Positions 19,710 to 28,869 are shown, numbered from the stretch's first letter. The stretch: DNA of 64,000 bases from Streptomyces werraensis (GCA_014656175.1 BNBX01000002.1:310001-374000), one strand, 5' to 3'. Translations and numbers: made by a program. The notes: generated by a model from the sequence alone, not told the origin.

Positions 19710-19896
19710 TTTCAGTGCGCAAGGACCAGTAGTGGGTCAAGTGGCCTGGGATGTCAAGGGGTTGATTGTGGCATTCGCGAGCGATGGCGCGGACTTTTCC
19801 GTTGCGTAAGGTGCCCGAGGCTCTTATTTCCGCGAGGTCTCAACTCGGAAAAGACGTAAGGGGAACCTTGCATTCGATCTTGCTCCGTCGGCGTGA

Positions 19897-19912
19897 AGTG
19901 GACTATACCTGT
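19897..19912. promoter_or_regulatory. DasR-responsive-element-like site upstream of ngcE
   Basis: AGTGGACTATACCTGT matches the DasR consensus A(G/C)TGGTCTAGACCA(G/C)T at 13 of 16 positions, keeping both GG/CC cores. DasR is the GntR-family GlcNAc regulator controlling chitin and GlcNAc uptake genes in Streptomyces. Its position 372 bp before the ngcE start codon implies a distant promoter or a long leader. Direct evidence of binding is lacking. Confidence 0.5.
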
Positions 19913-20283
19913 CGGCACTCCGGGGCAATCTTCACCGCACCCGACCAGTACCAGCCGCACTTCCTGCACGACCCAGCTTGACCCGAACGCGGTGCCGGGA
20001 AGGATCCGGTTCACCGCCTGAGTCCTGGAGAAGGCGAGGACTTGAGCATGGGATCCACTTCCGGCACAGGCCATTGCGATCTGATCAGGTGGAGTGCGAC
20101 CGCCGCTTTGGCCCCGGCGACTTCTGGGCCGGCATCGCTCAGCTGATCACCGGGGCCGCACCGCGGCTCCGAGACGACGGCGACAACGCCCCCCGGGCGG
20201 CCGGCGCAGGACCGGTCCGGCCACGGCGCGGGCGCACACGCAGCACACCCGTACAGAGCCCATCGATCAGTGAGGATGCAGAG

Positions 20284-21693
20284 ATGACCATTCGTGCCGG
20301 CTCTCTTGACAGGCGGACGCTCCTGCGCGGGGCCATCGCCACCGCGGCGATGGGCTCGTTCGCGGTAGCGTGCAGCTCTCCCTCCAGCAAGGACGGCGAC
20401 GGCGACAGCGGCCCGAAGGGCGAGAAGAGCGCCACGAATCCGTTCGGTGTCGCCGCGAACTCCACGGTCGAGGCGGCCATCTTCGACGGCGGCTACGGCA
20501 CCGACTACGTCGACTACACCAACCAGGTGCTCGGCAGCCAGGTCAAGGGCCTCAAGGTCCAGGTCAAGCCGGTCGTCGACATCGCCCCCCAGCTTCAGCC
20601 GCGCTTCGTCGGCGGCAACCCGCCGGACCTCATCGACAACTCCGGTGAGGACCAGATCGGCTTCCTGGGCATCCTCGACCAGTTGGAGGAGCTCGACGAC
20701 CTCTTCGAGGCCAACACCTACGAAGGCAAGAAGATCGCCGACATCGTCTACCCCGGCGTCAAGGCCCCCGGCACGTTCAAGGACAAGTTCGTCGCGCTCA
20801 ACTACGTGATGACCGTGTACGGCGTCTGGTACTCGAAGACGCTCTTCGAGGAGAACGGCTGGACCCCGCCGAAGACCTGGGACGAGGCGCTCGACCTCGG
20901 CCAGCAGGCGAAGAAGAAGGGCAAGTACCTCTTCGTCCACGGCAAGGAGGCGGCGACCTACTACCGCACGCTTCTGATCGACTCGGCGATCAAGGAGGGC
21001 GGCGACGAGGTCCGGCTGGCCCTGGAGAACCTGGAGAAGGGCTGCTGGTCGCACCCGGCCGTCCAAGGCGTGATCAAGGTCATGGAGACCATGGTCAAGC
21101 AGAAGATGTTCGTCCCCGGCGGCTCCGGCACCCAGTTCCAGAAGGCGCAGGCGATCTGGAGCAACGACCAGAAGGCGCTGCTCTACCCGTCCGGCGGCTG
21201 GATCGAGAACGAGATGAAGAAGGCCACGAAGGCCGACTTCCAGATGACCGGCTTCCCGTCGATGACGCTCACCGACAAGCCGGCGCTGCCCTGGGAGTCG
21301 CTCCGCGCTGCCGCCGGAGAGCCGTTCATCGTGCCCAAGCAGGGCAAGAACCCGGCCGGCGCCAAGGAGGTGCTGCGGGCGATGCTGTCGGAGAAGGCGG
21401 CCGCCAACTTCTCCAGGACGAAGCTGGCCCCGACGATCGTCAAGGGCACCGTGCCCGCCGACGGTTACGGATCGACGGCCCTCGTCTCGCAGACCAAGAT
21501 GCTGGAGGCCGCGGGCACCAACATCTTCAACTACATGTTCGTCGAGACCTACGGGATGAACACCGACCAGCTGGTGCCGTGGAACTCGTTCCTCGCCGGT
21601 GACCTCGACGGCAAGGGCCTGACCTCGGCCCTGCAGAAGATCTCCGACAAGGTCCGCGAGGACGACTCCGTCGACAAGGTCAAGGTCAGCTAG
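20284..21693 (+). CDS. ngcE: N-acetylglucosamine/chitobiose-binding lipoprotein NgcE
   Basis: This is a 469-residue solute-binding protein with a twin-arginine motif (R10-R11 in LDRRTLLRG), a hydrophobic segment and a lipobox ending at C30 (FAVAC). From memory it corresponds to SCO6005 (NgcE), which binds N,N'-diacetylchitobiose and, in S. olivaceoviridis, GlcNAc. Two permease genes follow closely (ngcF, ngcG). ATG 20284 is chosen because it puts the signal sequence at the N terminus; a GAGGATGCAGAG stretch serves as ribosome binding site. The DasR-like site upstream fits chitin-derived induction. No ATPase is encoded alongside. Confidence 0.85.
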   Translation: MTIRAGSLDRRTLLRGAIATAAMGSFAVACSSPSSKDGDGDSGPKGEKSATNPFGVAANSTVEAAIFDGGYGTDYVDYTNQVLGSQVKGLKVQVKPVVDIAPQLQPRFVGGNPPDLIDNSGEDQIGFLGILDQLEELDDLFEANTYEGKKIADIVYPGVKAPGTFKDKFVALNYVMTVYGVWYSKTLFEENGWTPPKTWDEALDLGQQAKKKGKYLFVHGKEAATYYRTLLIDSAIKEGGDEVRLALENLEKGCWSHPAVQGVIKVMETMVKQKMFVPGGSGTQFQKAQAIWSNDQKALLYPSGGWIENEMKKATKADFQMTGFPSMTLTDKPALPWESLRAAAGEPFIVPKQGKNPAGAKEVLRAMLSEKAAANFSRTKLAPTIVKGTVPADGYGSTALVSQTKMLEAAGTNIFNYMFVETYGMNTDQLVPWNSFLAGDLDGKGLTSALQKISDKVREDDSVDKVKVS

Positions 21694-21700
21694 CACCGCG

Positions 21701-22762
21701 ATGAAGGACACGATCCCCACTGCCAAGACCGCGAGCCGCCGGCCCGAGCCGGCCGCTCGCGGTGGGCGGCCACGGCGCCGCAAGCTCACGTTCGACCGGG
21801 TGACGTTCTTCCTCGCGTTCCTCGGTGTCCCGCTGGCCATCTTCGTGATCTTCGTCCTGATCCCGTTCGGCCAGGCGATCTTCTGGGCGATGACCGACTG
21901 GCGCGGCTTCAGCCCGGACTACAACTTCGTCGGCCTCGACAACTTCACGAAGATGTTCCAGGACGACGTCTTCCTGAAGGCGTTGCGCAACGTCGCACTC
22001 CTCGCGGTCTTCGTGCCGCTGGTGACGCTGACGCTCGCCCTCGGGGTCGCCGTGGCCATCACTCTGGGGGGACCCGGCAAGGGCCCCGTCCGGGGGATCC
22101 GCGGAGCGTCGTTCTACCGGATCGTCTCGTTCTTCCCCTACGTGGTGCCGGCGATCATCGTCGGTCTGATCTGGGCGCAGATGTACGACCCGAACGCCGG
22201 GCTGCTCAACGGCGTCCTCACGGGCCTCGGCCTCGACCGGTTCGACACGTTCGCGTGGCTCGGCGAGAAGACGACGGCGATGCCGGCCGTGATGTTCGTC
22301 ATCATCTGGGGGCTCGTCGGGTTCTACGCGGTGCTCTTCATCGCCGCGATCAAGGGCGTTCCCGCCGAGCTGTACGAGGCGGCGAGGATCGACGGGGCCG
22401 GGCGGCTGCGCACCACGGTCTCGATCACCCTGCCGGCGATCCGGGACAGCGTGCAGACGGCGTACATCTACCTGGGCATCGCCGCCCTCGACGCGTTCGT
22501 CTACGTCCAGGCGATGGTGCCGAACGGCGGCCCGGACAACTCGACCCTGACGATCAGTCAGCGCCTGTTCAACGTCGCTTTCGCCAAGCAGCAGTTCGGC
22601 TACGCCACCGCGATGGGCGTCGTCCTCGCCGTCGTCACCCTGGTGTTCGCGGCGCTGGTGTTCCTCGTCAACCGCCTCACGGGTGGCGGCGAGGGCGAGA
22701 GCAGGAGGAAGGCACCCGGGTCCGGAGCCCGGCGTGCCGCAGCCGAGGGAGGTGCCGGGTGA
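21701..22762 (+). CDS. ngcF: ABC transporter permease NgcF
   Basis: This 353-residue permease has a basic cytoplasmic N terminus, six predicted helices and the docking loop YEAARIDGAGRLRTTVSITLPA. It starts 7 bp after ngcE. It is the first membrane subunit of the GlcNAc/chitobiose importer. The C-terminal tail is long, Gly/Arg/Ala-rich and probably disordered. Confidence 0.85.
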   Translation: MKDTIPTAKTASRRPEPAARGGRPRRRKLTFDRVTFFLAFLGVPLAIFVIFVLIPFGQAIFWAMTDWRGFSPDYNFVGLDNFTKMFQDDVFLKALRNVALLAVFVPLVTLTLALGVAVAITLGGPGKGPVRGIRGASFYRIVSFFPYVVPAIIVGLIWAQMYDPNAGLLNGVLTGLGLDRFDTFAWLGEKTTAMPAVMFVIIWGLVGFYAVLFIAAIKGVPAELYEAARIDGAGRLRTTVSITLPAIRDSVQTAYIYLGIAALDAFVYVQAMVPNGGPDNSTLTISQRLFNVAFAKQQFGYATAMGVVLAVVTLVFAALVFLVNRLTGGGEGESRRKAPGSGARRAAAEGGAG

Positions 22763-23667
22763 GCGTCGTCGCCGCCGACCGGAAGCCGGTCGGTGACCGT
22801 GAACCGGCGAGGGACCGGAGGCTGACGCGTGTCGCCGCGAGCAGCGACCGCAGATTCGCGGCGATCTCGCACGCCCTGCTGATCGTGTGGTCCGTGATCG
22901 TGATCGTGCCCATGCTGTGGGTGCTGATGTCGTCGTTCAAATCGACCGGCGAGATCCTTTCGTCGCCGTTCTCGCTGCCGGATCACTGGCGCATCGAGAA
23001 CTACGCGAACGCGTGGACCGACGCGAACATCGGAAGGTATTTCCTGAATTCCGTGATCGTCGTGGTCTCGGCACTGATCCTGGTGATGCTGCTCGGCGCG
23101 ATGTGCGCCTACATCCTCGCCCGGTTCGAATTCCCCGGCCGCCGGCTGATCTACTACGTCATGCTCGCCGGCCTGACTTTTCCGGTCTTCCTGGCGATCG
23201 TTCCGCTTTTCTTCCAGTTGCAGAACTTCGGGCTGCTGAACACGCGTCCAGGACTGATCCTCACCTATGTCGCGTTCGCGCTGCCGTTCACGATGTTCTT
23301 CCTCTACTCGTTCTTCCGGTCGCTGCCGCACGACGTGTACGAGGCCGCGCTGATCGACGGTGCCGGGGACTGGCGGGCGTTCTTCCAGGTGATGCTGCCG
23401 ATGGCCCGTCCGGGCATGGCGGCAGTGGCGATCTTCAACTTCCTGGGCCTGTGGAACCAGTTCCTGCTGCCGGTGGCGCTCAACACCGACCAGGACATGT
23501 GGGTCCTCACCCAGGGCATGGCCGCCTACGCGTCCTCGCAGGTCTACGACATCGACTACGGCGCGCTGTTCGCGGCGATCGTGATCACGGTGGTGCCCGT
23601 ACTGATCGTCTACTGCGTCTTCCAGCGGCGGATCGCCGGTTCGGTGTCCCAGGGAACCTTCCGCTGA
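22759..23667 (+). CDS. ngcG: ABC transporter permease NgcG
   Basis: This 302-residue permease has a GTG start overlapping the ngcF stop (GTGA) and a GAGGGAGG ribosome binding site upstream. It carries six predicted helices and the docking loop YEAALIDGAGDWRAFFQVMLPM. It completes the membrane part of the importer. A very strong terminator follows, separating ngc transcription from rok7B7. Confidence 0.85.
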   Translation: MSVVAADRKPVGDREPARDRRLTRVAASSDRRFAAISHALLIVWSVIVIVPMLWVLMSSFKSTGEILSSPFSLPDHWRIENYANAWTDANIGRYFLNSVIVVVSALILVMLLGAMCAYILARFEFPGRRLIYYVMLAGLTFPVFLAIVPLFFQLQNFGLLNTRPGLILTYVAFALPFTMFFLYSFFRSLPHDVYEAALIDGAGDWRAFFQVMLPMARPGMAAVAIFNFLGLWNQFLLPVALNTDQDMWVLTQGMAAYASSQVYDIDYGALFAAIVITVVPVLIVYCVFQRRIAGSVSQGTFR

Positions 23668-23692
23668 CGCCGCCGTCGCTCCACCCGTCGTA

Positions 23693-23742
23693 CACAGGGG
23701 TCCGGCCCCGGAGAGACAGCTCTCCGGGGCCGGACCCCTGTG
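23693..23742 (+). terminator. Perfect 23-bp stem terminator after ngcG
   Basis: The arm starting CACAGGGGTCCGGCCCCGG at 23693 and its complement ending at 23742 pair without mismatch over 23 bp around a 4-base ACAG loop. It lies 26 bp after the ngcG stop and is one of the strongest terminators in the window. Confidence 0.9.
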
Positions 23743-23837
23743 ACGCACCGCACGTAGTCGGCCGGACACGGCCTGGAACCGATTTCTGTCAAGGTCTTGA
23801 CGGCACTGGGCGATTCAGCGGAGCTTGGACTTCATAA

Positions 23838-23847
23838 CTTGTACAAG
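23838..23847. promoter_or_regulatory. CTTGTACAAG palindrome upstream of rok7B7
   Basis: CTTGTACAAG is a perfect 10-bp palindrome in an AT-rich patch (TTCATAACTTGTACAAG) 49 bp before the rok7B7 start codon. It could be an operator or an extended promoter element. No copy was found in the ngcE or xylF upstream regions, so it is not obviously a shared Rok7B7 site. Confidence 0.35.
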
Positions 23848-23895
23848 GCCTCGTCGCCCCAGGGTGACGCGGGCCAGGGATGAGGGTGAGAGTCA

Positions 23896-25107
23896 ATGGA
23901 GACTCCGGGGTCGCAGTCGTCGCTGCACCGAGCCAACCTGGAGCGGGTCGTCCGAGCAGTGCGTCTGGCGGGTTCCCTGACCCAGGCGGAGATCGCGAGG
24001 ACGACCGGCCTGTCCGCGGCCACGGTCTCCAACATCGTCCGGGAACTGAAAGAGGGCGGGACGGTCGAGGTCACCCCCACCTCGTCGGGGGGACGCCGGG
24101 CGCGCAGCGTATCGCTGAGCGGGGACGCCGGCATCGTCATCGGGGTCGACTTCGGCCACACCCACCTGCGGGTCGCGGTGGGCAACCTGGCCCACCAGGT
24201 GCTGGCGGAGGAGTCCGAGCCGCTCGACGTGGACGCCTCCTCCTCGCAGGGCTTCGACCGGGCGGAACAGCTGGTCAACCGGCTGATCGAGGCCACCGGC
24301 GTGGACCGGTCCAAGGTCGCGGGCGTCGGTCTCGGCGTGCCGGGGCCGATCGACGTGGAGTCCGGCACCCTCGGGTCCACCGCGATCCTGCCCGGCTGGA
24401 CCGGGACCCGCCCCGCCGAGGAGCTGCGGGGGCGGCTCGGCGTGCCGGTGCACGTGGACAACGACGCCAACCTGGGCGCCCTCGGCGAGATGGTCTGGGG
24501 AAGCGGCAGGGGCGTGCGCGACCTCGCGTACATCAAGGTCGCCAGCGGTGTCGGCGCCGGCCTGGTGATCAGCGGGAAGATCTACCGGGGCCCGGGCGGC
24601 ACGGCGGGCGAGATCGGACACATCACCCTGGACGAGTCCGGCCCGGTCTGCCGCTGCGGCAACCGCGGCTGCCTGGAGACCTTCACGGCCGCCCGCTACG
24701 TGCTGCCGCTGCTCCAGCCCAGCCACGGCACGGACTTGACCATGGAAAGCGTCGTGAGGATGGCCAGGGACGGCGACCCGGGGTGCCGTCGGGTGGTCGC
24801 CGACGTGGGCCGCCACATCGGCAGCGGTGTAGCCAATCTGTGCAACCTCCTGAACCCGAGCCGGGTCGTGCTCGGCGGTGATCTCGCGGAGGCCGGGGAG
24901 CTGGTCCTTGGCCCCATAAGGGAGTCCGTGGGACGCTACGCCATCCCCAGCGCCGCGCGCCAACTGTCCATACTTCCAGGGGCACTTGGGGGTCGCGCGG
25001 AGGTGCTCGGGGCCCTCGCGCTGGCGCTGAGCGAGATGGGCGATTCGACCCTTCTGGACGGAACGGCGACGGGGCCCCTCGCCGCGTCCTCCCCTGCCTT
25101 CACTTAG
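23896..25107 (+). CDS. rok7B7: ROK-family transcriptional regulator Rok7B7
   Basis: This 403-residue protein has a winged helix-turn-helix (about 10-65, LTQAEIARTTGLSAATVSNIVREL) and a ROK/glucokinase-like domain (about 80-380) with the zinc-binding CRCGNRGCLE motif and a DFGHTHLRVAV phosphate loop. In S. coelicolor the protein at this position, between ngcEFG and xylFGH, is Rok7B7 (SCO6008), a pleiotropic regulator of carbon control, development and antibiotic production that controls xylFGH. The sugar domain is likely a sensor rather than a kinase, but the catalytic DNDAN motif is kept, so kinase activity cannot be excluded by reading. Confidence 0.88.
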   Translation: METPGSQSSLHRANLERVVRAVRLAGSLTQAEIARTTGLSAATVSNIVRELKEGGTVEVTPTSSGGRRARSVSLSGDAGIVIGVDFGHTHLRVAVGNLAHQVLAEESEPLDVDASSSQGFDRAEQLVNRLIEATGVDRSKVAGVGLGVPGPIDVESGTLGSTAILPGWTGTRPAEELRGRLGVPVHVDNDANLGALGEMVWGSGRGVRDLAYIKVASGVGAGLVISGKIYRGPGGTAGEIGHITLDESGPVCRCGNRGCLETFTAARYVLPLLQPSHGTDLTMESVVRMARDGDPGCRRVVADVGRHIGSGVANLCNLLNPSRVVLGGDLAEAGELVLGPIRESVGRYAIPSAARQLSILPGALGGRAEVLGALALALSEMGDSTLLDGTATGPLAASSPAFT

Positions 25108-25113
25108 AGAACG

Positions 25114-25131
25114 GATGGCACCGTTGCCATC
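25114..25131. promoter_or_regulatory. GATGGCA-N4-TGCCATC inverted repeat between rok7B7 and xylF
   Basis: Perfect 7-bp arms with a 4-bp spacer start 7 bp after the rok7B7 stop codon and 99 bp before the xylF start. The stem is short for a terminator in this genome and no U-run follows. The shape and place suit an operator for xylF, possibly bound by Rok7B7. Confidence 0.45.
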
Positions 25132-25229
25132 TCGTTAAGGATTTACTTCTTGACGTCGCACGTGCGGCCGAGTTGACTTCCAGCCACCTCGGCCGCAACG
25201 ACGCGGCCTCGTCAGGGAGGTTTGTAGAA

Positions 25230-26342
25230 GTGAACACGCGTATGCGTCGTGCCGCCTTCGCCATCGCCGCGGGTGCGATGGCCGTCTCGCTCGCCGCCTG
25301 TGGCAGCGCCGCCGAGTCCGGCGACAAGAGCGACTCGGGCGACTCCGCCGCCAAGGGCGACAACATCAAGGTCGGTCTGCTCCTGCCGGAGAACCAGACC
25401 GCGCGGTACGAGAAGCTCGACAAGCCCTTGATCGAGAAGAAGGTCAAGGAGCTCACGAACAACAAGGGCGAGGTCGTCTACGCCAACGCCAAGCAGGACG
25501 CCAGCCTGCAGAACCAGCAGGTCGACACGATGGTGACCAACAAGGTCGACGTGCTCATCGTGGACGCGGTGGACTCCAAGGCCATCGCCGGCTCCGTGAA
25601 GAAGGCCAAGGACGCGGGCATCCCCGTCGTGGCCTACGACCGCCTCGCCGAGGGCCCGATCGACGCCTACACGTCGTTCGACAACGTGACCGTCGGCAAG
25701 ACGCAGGGCGAGGCCCTGCTCCAGGCGCTGGGCGCGAAGGCCAAGAGCGGCCAGATCGTCATGATGAACGGCTCCTCCACGGACCCGAACGCCGCCATGT
25801 TCAAGGAGGGCGCGCACTCCGTCCTCGACGGCAAGGTCAAGATCGGGCGCGAGTACGACACCAAGGAGTGGAAGCCCGAGAACGCCAACGCCAACATGGA
25901 GGGCGCCATCTCCGCCCTCGGCAAGGACAAGATCGTCGGCGTCTACTCCGCCAACGACGGCATGGCGGGCGGCATCATCACCGCCCTCAAGGCCGCGGGC
26001 CTGAAGAACATCCCGGTCACCGGCCAGGACGCCGAGCTCGCGGGCGTGCAGCGCATCGTGACCGGTGAGCAGTACATGAGCGTCTACAAGCCGTACCCGC
26101 AGGAGGCGAACGTCGCCGCGGAGATGGCCGTCGCGCTGGCCCAGGGCAAGTCGCTGGACTCCATCGCCAAGGACAAGGTCGACAGCCCCACCAACAAGGG
26201 CATCCCGTCGGTGATCGTCCCGGTCGTCTCGCTGACCAAGGACAACATCAACGACACCGTGATCAAGGACGGCATCTACACCGTCCAGGAGATCTGCACG
26301 GGCAAGTACAAGGCCGCCTGCGACAAGATCGGCCTCAAGTAA
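25230..26342 (+). CDS. xylF: Xylose-binding lipoprotein XylF
   Basis: This 370-residue periplasmic-binding-protein-like lipoprotein has a lipobox SLAAC with C24. It resembles D-xylose/ribose binding proteins with two Rossmann-like lobes (IKVGLLLPENQTARYEK, NKVDVLIVDAVDSKAIAG, VYSANDGMAGG). GTG 25230 is chosen because GGGAGG lies 9 bp upstream; the in-frame ATG at 25242 is too far away. It delivers D-xylose to XylH. A double hairpin after its stop probably lets the binding protein be made in excess over the downstream genes. Confidence 0.9.
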   Translation: MNTRMRRAAFAIAAGAMAVSLAACGSAAESGDKSDSGDSAAKGDNIKVGLLLPENQTARYEKLDKPLIEKKVKELTNNKGEVVYANAKQDASLQNQQVDTMVTNKVDVLIVDAVDSKAIAGSVKKAKDAGIPVVAYDRLAEGPIDAYTSFDNVTVGKTQGEALLQALGAKAKSGQIVMMNGSSTDPNAAMFKEGAHSVLDGKVKIGREYDTKEWKPENANANMEGAISALGKDKIVGVYSANDGMAGGIITALKAAGLKNIPVTGQDAELAGVQRIVTGEQYMSVYKPYPQEANVAAEMAVALAQGKSLDSIAKDKVDSPTNKGIPSVIVPVVSLTKDNINDTVIKDGIYTVQEICTGKYKAACDKIGLK

Positions 26343-26405
26343 GCAGTCCCGCATCCCGTGACTGAGGGGAGTCCGCAGACCCGGACTCCCCGACGGGACG
26401 ACTGC
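26343..26405 (+). terminator. Intercistronic attenuator between xylF and xylG
   Basis: An inner hairpin (GGGGAGTCCG 26366-26375, CGGACTCCCC 26382-26391) is enclosed by outer pairing of GCAGTC (26343-26348) with GACTGC (26400-26405) and of CCCGT with ACGGG, giving a branched structure immediately after xylF. Such elements partly terminate transcription or protect the upstream mRNA, so the binding protein outnumbers the ATPase and permease. Confidence 0.65.
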
Positions 26406-26528
26406 CCAGCGCTTCCGCCGGCGCCCCGCACACACCAGCCCCGCAAGCTACGCGGGGCGCCGGACGGAACACCCCCCAATCCCTTGCACAACCTCCCGCC
26501 GGGTCAGGCGGCGAAGGAGATGGTTCAC

Positions 26529-27311
26529 GTGTCCGCTACGCCCGTGCTGGCGTTGCGCGGGGTCTCCAAGCGGTTCGGTGCCGTCCAGGCGCTCACCGAC
26601 GTCGAGCTTGAGGTCCACGCCGGTGAAGTGGTCGCCCTGGTGGGCGACAACGGCGCCGGAAAGTCCACGCTGGTCAAGACGATCGCCGGCGTGCATCCCA
26701 TCGATGAGGGCGTCATCGAGTGGGACGGCAAGGCCGTGCAGATCAGCAAGCCTCACGACGCCCAGAACCTGGGCATCGCGACGGTCTACCAGGACCTCGC
26801 GCTCTGCGACAACATCGATGTCGTCGGCAACCTCTACCTGGGCCGGGAGCTGCGCAGGCGCGGCGTCCTGGACGAGGTGGAGATGGAGCGCCGCTCCCGC
26901 GAGCTCCTCGACACCCTGTCGATCCGCATCCCCAGCGTCCGCATCCCGATCGCCTCGCTGTCCGGTGGTCAGCGCCAGGTGGTCGCCATCGCCCGGTCCA
27001 TGCTCGGCGAGCCCAAGCTGGTCATCCTGGACGAGCCCACCGCCGCCCTCGGCGTCGAGCAGACCGCGCAGGTCCTCGACCTCGTCGAGCGGCTGCGCGA
27101 GCGCGGCCACGCGGTCATCCTCATCAGCCACAACATGGCGGACGTGAAGGCCGTGGCGGACAAGGTCGCCGTCCTGCGCCTCGGGCGCAACAACGGCGTC
27201 TTCGAGGTCAAGTCGACCTCGCAGGAAGAAATCATCTCCGCCATCACGGGCGCCACGGACAACGCCGTGACCCGTCGTGCGGCGCGCACCAATGGGGAGA
27301 TCAAGAAGTGA
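26529..27311 (+). CDS. xylG: Xylose ABC transporter ATPase XylG, single domain
   Basis: This 260-residue ABC ATPase has a Walker A motif (GDNGAGKST), a signature LSGGQ and a Walker B motif (LVILDEP). Xylose and ribose importers in enterobacteria usually have a tandem ATPase of about 500 residues; here only one nucleotide-binding domain is present, so a homodimer is expected. GTG 26529 is preferred because AAGGAG (26514-26519) is at the right distance; ATG 26520 directly abuts it. It couples ATP hydrolysis to transport through XylH. Confidence 0.9.
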   Translation: MSATPVLALRGVSKRFGAVQALTDVELEVHAGEVVALVGDNGAGKSTLVKTIAGVHPIDEGVIEWDGKAVQISKPHDAQNLGIATVYQDLALCDNIDVVGNLYLGRELRRRGVLDEVEMERRSRELLDTLSIRIPSVRIPIASLSGGQRQVVAIARSMLGEPKLVILDEPTAALGVEQTAQVLDLVERLRERGHAVILISHNMADVKAVADKVAVLRLGRNNGVFEVKSTSQEEIISAITGATDNAVTRRAARTNGEIKK

Positions 27312-28603
27312 GCACCGAGAAGACCTCCACCCCCACCGCCGAGGAACACTCCGTGGCGAACCCCGACGCGGCCGCCAAGGCGGTCACCGCGGTCGACCCC
27401 CGGCTGCTGGTGCGCGAACAGGGCCTGATGGGCTACTGGAACGAGTTCAAGCGGAAGATGAAGGCGGGTGACCTCGGCTCCATCCCCGTGGTGGTCGGCC
27501 TCCTGGTCATCTGGGCCATCTTCACCAGCCTGAACGGCAACTTCCTCACCGCCGGCAACTTCTCCGACATGTCCGTCGCCATGGTCGGCACCGGCATGAT
27601 CGCCGTCGGCATCGTCTTCGTCCTGCTGCTCGGCGAGATCGACCTGTCGGTCGGTTCCGTCAGCGGTGTCGCGGGCGCCACGTTCGCCGTGCTGAACATC
27701 ACGCACGGCATGAACGAGATACTCGCCCTCGTGCTGGCGATCCTCACCGGCACGGTGGCCGGCGCGATCCACGGCTTCATCTTCGCCCGGATCGGCGTGC
27801 CCGCCTTCGCCGTCACCCTGGCCGGCCTGCTGTTCTGGCAGGGCTTCATGCTCCAGATCCTCGGTGACAACGGCACCATCAACCTGGACTCCGAGGGCCT
27901 GGTCGTCAAGCTGACCAGCTACTACTTCAGCGACGTGGCCGCCGCGTACGGTCTGGCGCTGTTCGCGACCGTGGCGTACTTCCTCGCCGCGTTCTTCGAC
28001 AACCGCCGCCGCGAGGCCGCCGGGGTGCCCTCCCGCCCGCTGAACGAGATCATCGTCCGTACGGCGCTGCTCGCGATCCTGGCCTTCGCCGTCGCGATCG
28101 TGTTCAACCAGTACAAGGGCCTGCCGCTGGCCGTGGTGATCTTCCTGGCCTTCCTGGTCCTCACGGACTTCGTGCTGCGCCGCACCTCCTACGGCCGCAA
28201 GGTGTTCGCGCTCGGCGGCAGCGTCGAGGCGTCCCGCCGTGCGGGTATCAACGTCGAGCTGATCCGGATCTCGGTCTTCGCGATCGCCGGTACGTTCGCC
28301 GCGATGGGCGGCCTGTTCGTGGCGTCGAAGATCGCCTCCGCGAACCAGGGCGCCGGTACCGGTGAGTTCCTGATGAACGTCATCGCGGCCGCGGTGATCG
28401 GTGGTACGTCGCTGTTCGGCGGCCGTGGGCGTACGTGGGACGCGCTGCTCGGTGTGATGGTCATCGTGTCCATCCAGTACGGACTGGCGCTGGAGGGCAT
28501 CGCCTCCCCGGTGCAGTACATGATCACCGGCGGTGTTCTGCTGGCGACGGTCGTGATCGACGCCGTCACCCGGAAGACGCAGAAGACCGCGGGGCGGGCC
28601 TAG
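27308..28603 (+). CDS. xylH: Xylose ABC transporter permease XylH
   Basis: This 431-residue BPD_transp_2 family permease has about ten hydrophobic helices, with the family segments GEIDLSVGSVSGVAG and AAAVIGGTSLFGGRGR. Its GTG start overlaps the xylG stop (GTGA). A roughly 60-residue hydrophilic N terminus precedes the first helix. It transports D-xylose, and probably no other gene follows in this transcript because a terminator lies 91 bp downstream. Confidence 0.9.
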   Translation: MSTEKTSTPTAEEHSVANPDAAAKAVTAVDPRLLVREQGLMGYWNEFKRKMKAGDLGSIPVVVGLLVIWAIFTSLNGNFLTAGNFSDMSVAMVGTGMIAVGIVFVLLLGEIDLSVGSVSGVAGATFAVLNITHGMNEILALVLAILTGTVAGAIHGFIFARIGVPAFAVTLAGLLFWQGFMLQILGDNGTINLDSEGLVVKLTSYYFSDVAAAYGLALFATVAYFLAAFFDNRRREAAGVPSRPLNEIIVRTALLAILAFAVAIVFNQYKGLPLAVVIFLAFLVLTDFVLRRTSYGRKVFALGGSVEASRRAGINVELIRISVFAIAGTFAAMGGLFVASKIASANQGAGTGEFLMNVIAAAVIGGTSLFGGRGRTWDALLGVMVIVSIQYGLALEGIASPVQYMITGGVLLATVVIDAVTRKTQKTAGRA

Positions 28604-28693
28604 GCCTAGTCGCTCGGCCGCGGGCCGGTTCCGCTGGTCGCGCCCACGCGGCGGAGCCGCACGCCGATACGGACCCGCGCCCCTCGGGGGTGT

Positions 28694-28727
28694 CTGTGCC
28701 CGGTGCCTTCACAGGCGCCGGGCACAG
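28694..28727 (+). terminator. Terminator of xylFGH
   Basis: CTGTGCCCGG (28694-28703) pairs with CCGGGCACAG (28718-28727). A G-T wobble and three more GC pairs inside close a TTCACA loop, giving a 14-bp stem. It separates xylFGH from dxs. Confidence 0.85.
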
Positions 28728-28869
28728 CCGTGTCGTAGGGGCCCCGTACGGGGGTACTGCCCGAACGGGTGATGTACGACGCACCGCCCTGGGAACGATC
28801 GGTTGAGCGGAAGATTAGACTCGACCCGCCCGGCAACAGCTCGATCAGCTCTACTGCAAGGAGGCACGG

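Larger units (their letters stand above)
19673..20283. other. 611-bp control region between GH92 (-) and ngcE (+)
   Basis: No gene is supported here. The segment 19730-19990 is clearly less GC-rich than its surroundings, as expected of promoters. It holds the LacI-type palindrome for GH92 (19694-19709) and a DasR-like site (19897-19912). The last 290 bp before ngcE have open frames in several directions, but none has a ribosome binding site or a family match. A long ngcE leader is possible. Confidence 0.6.
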
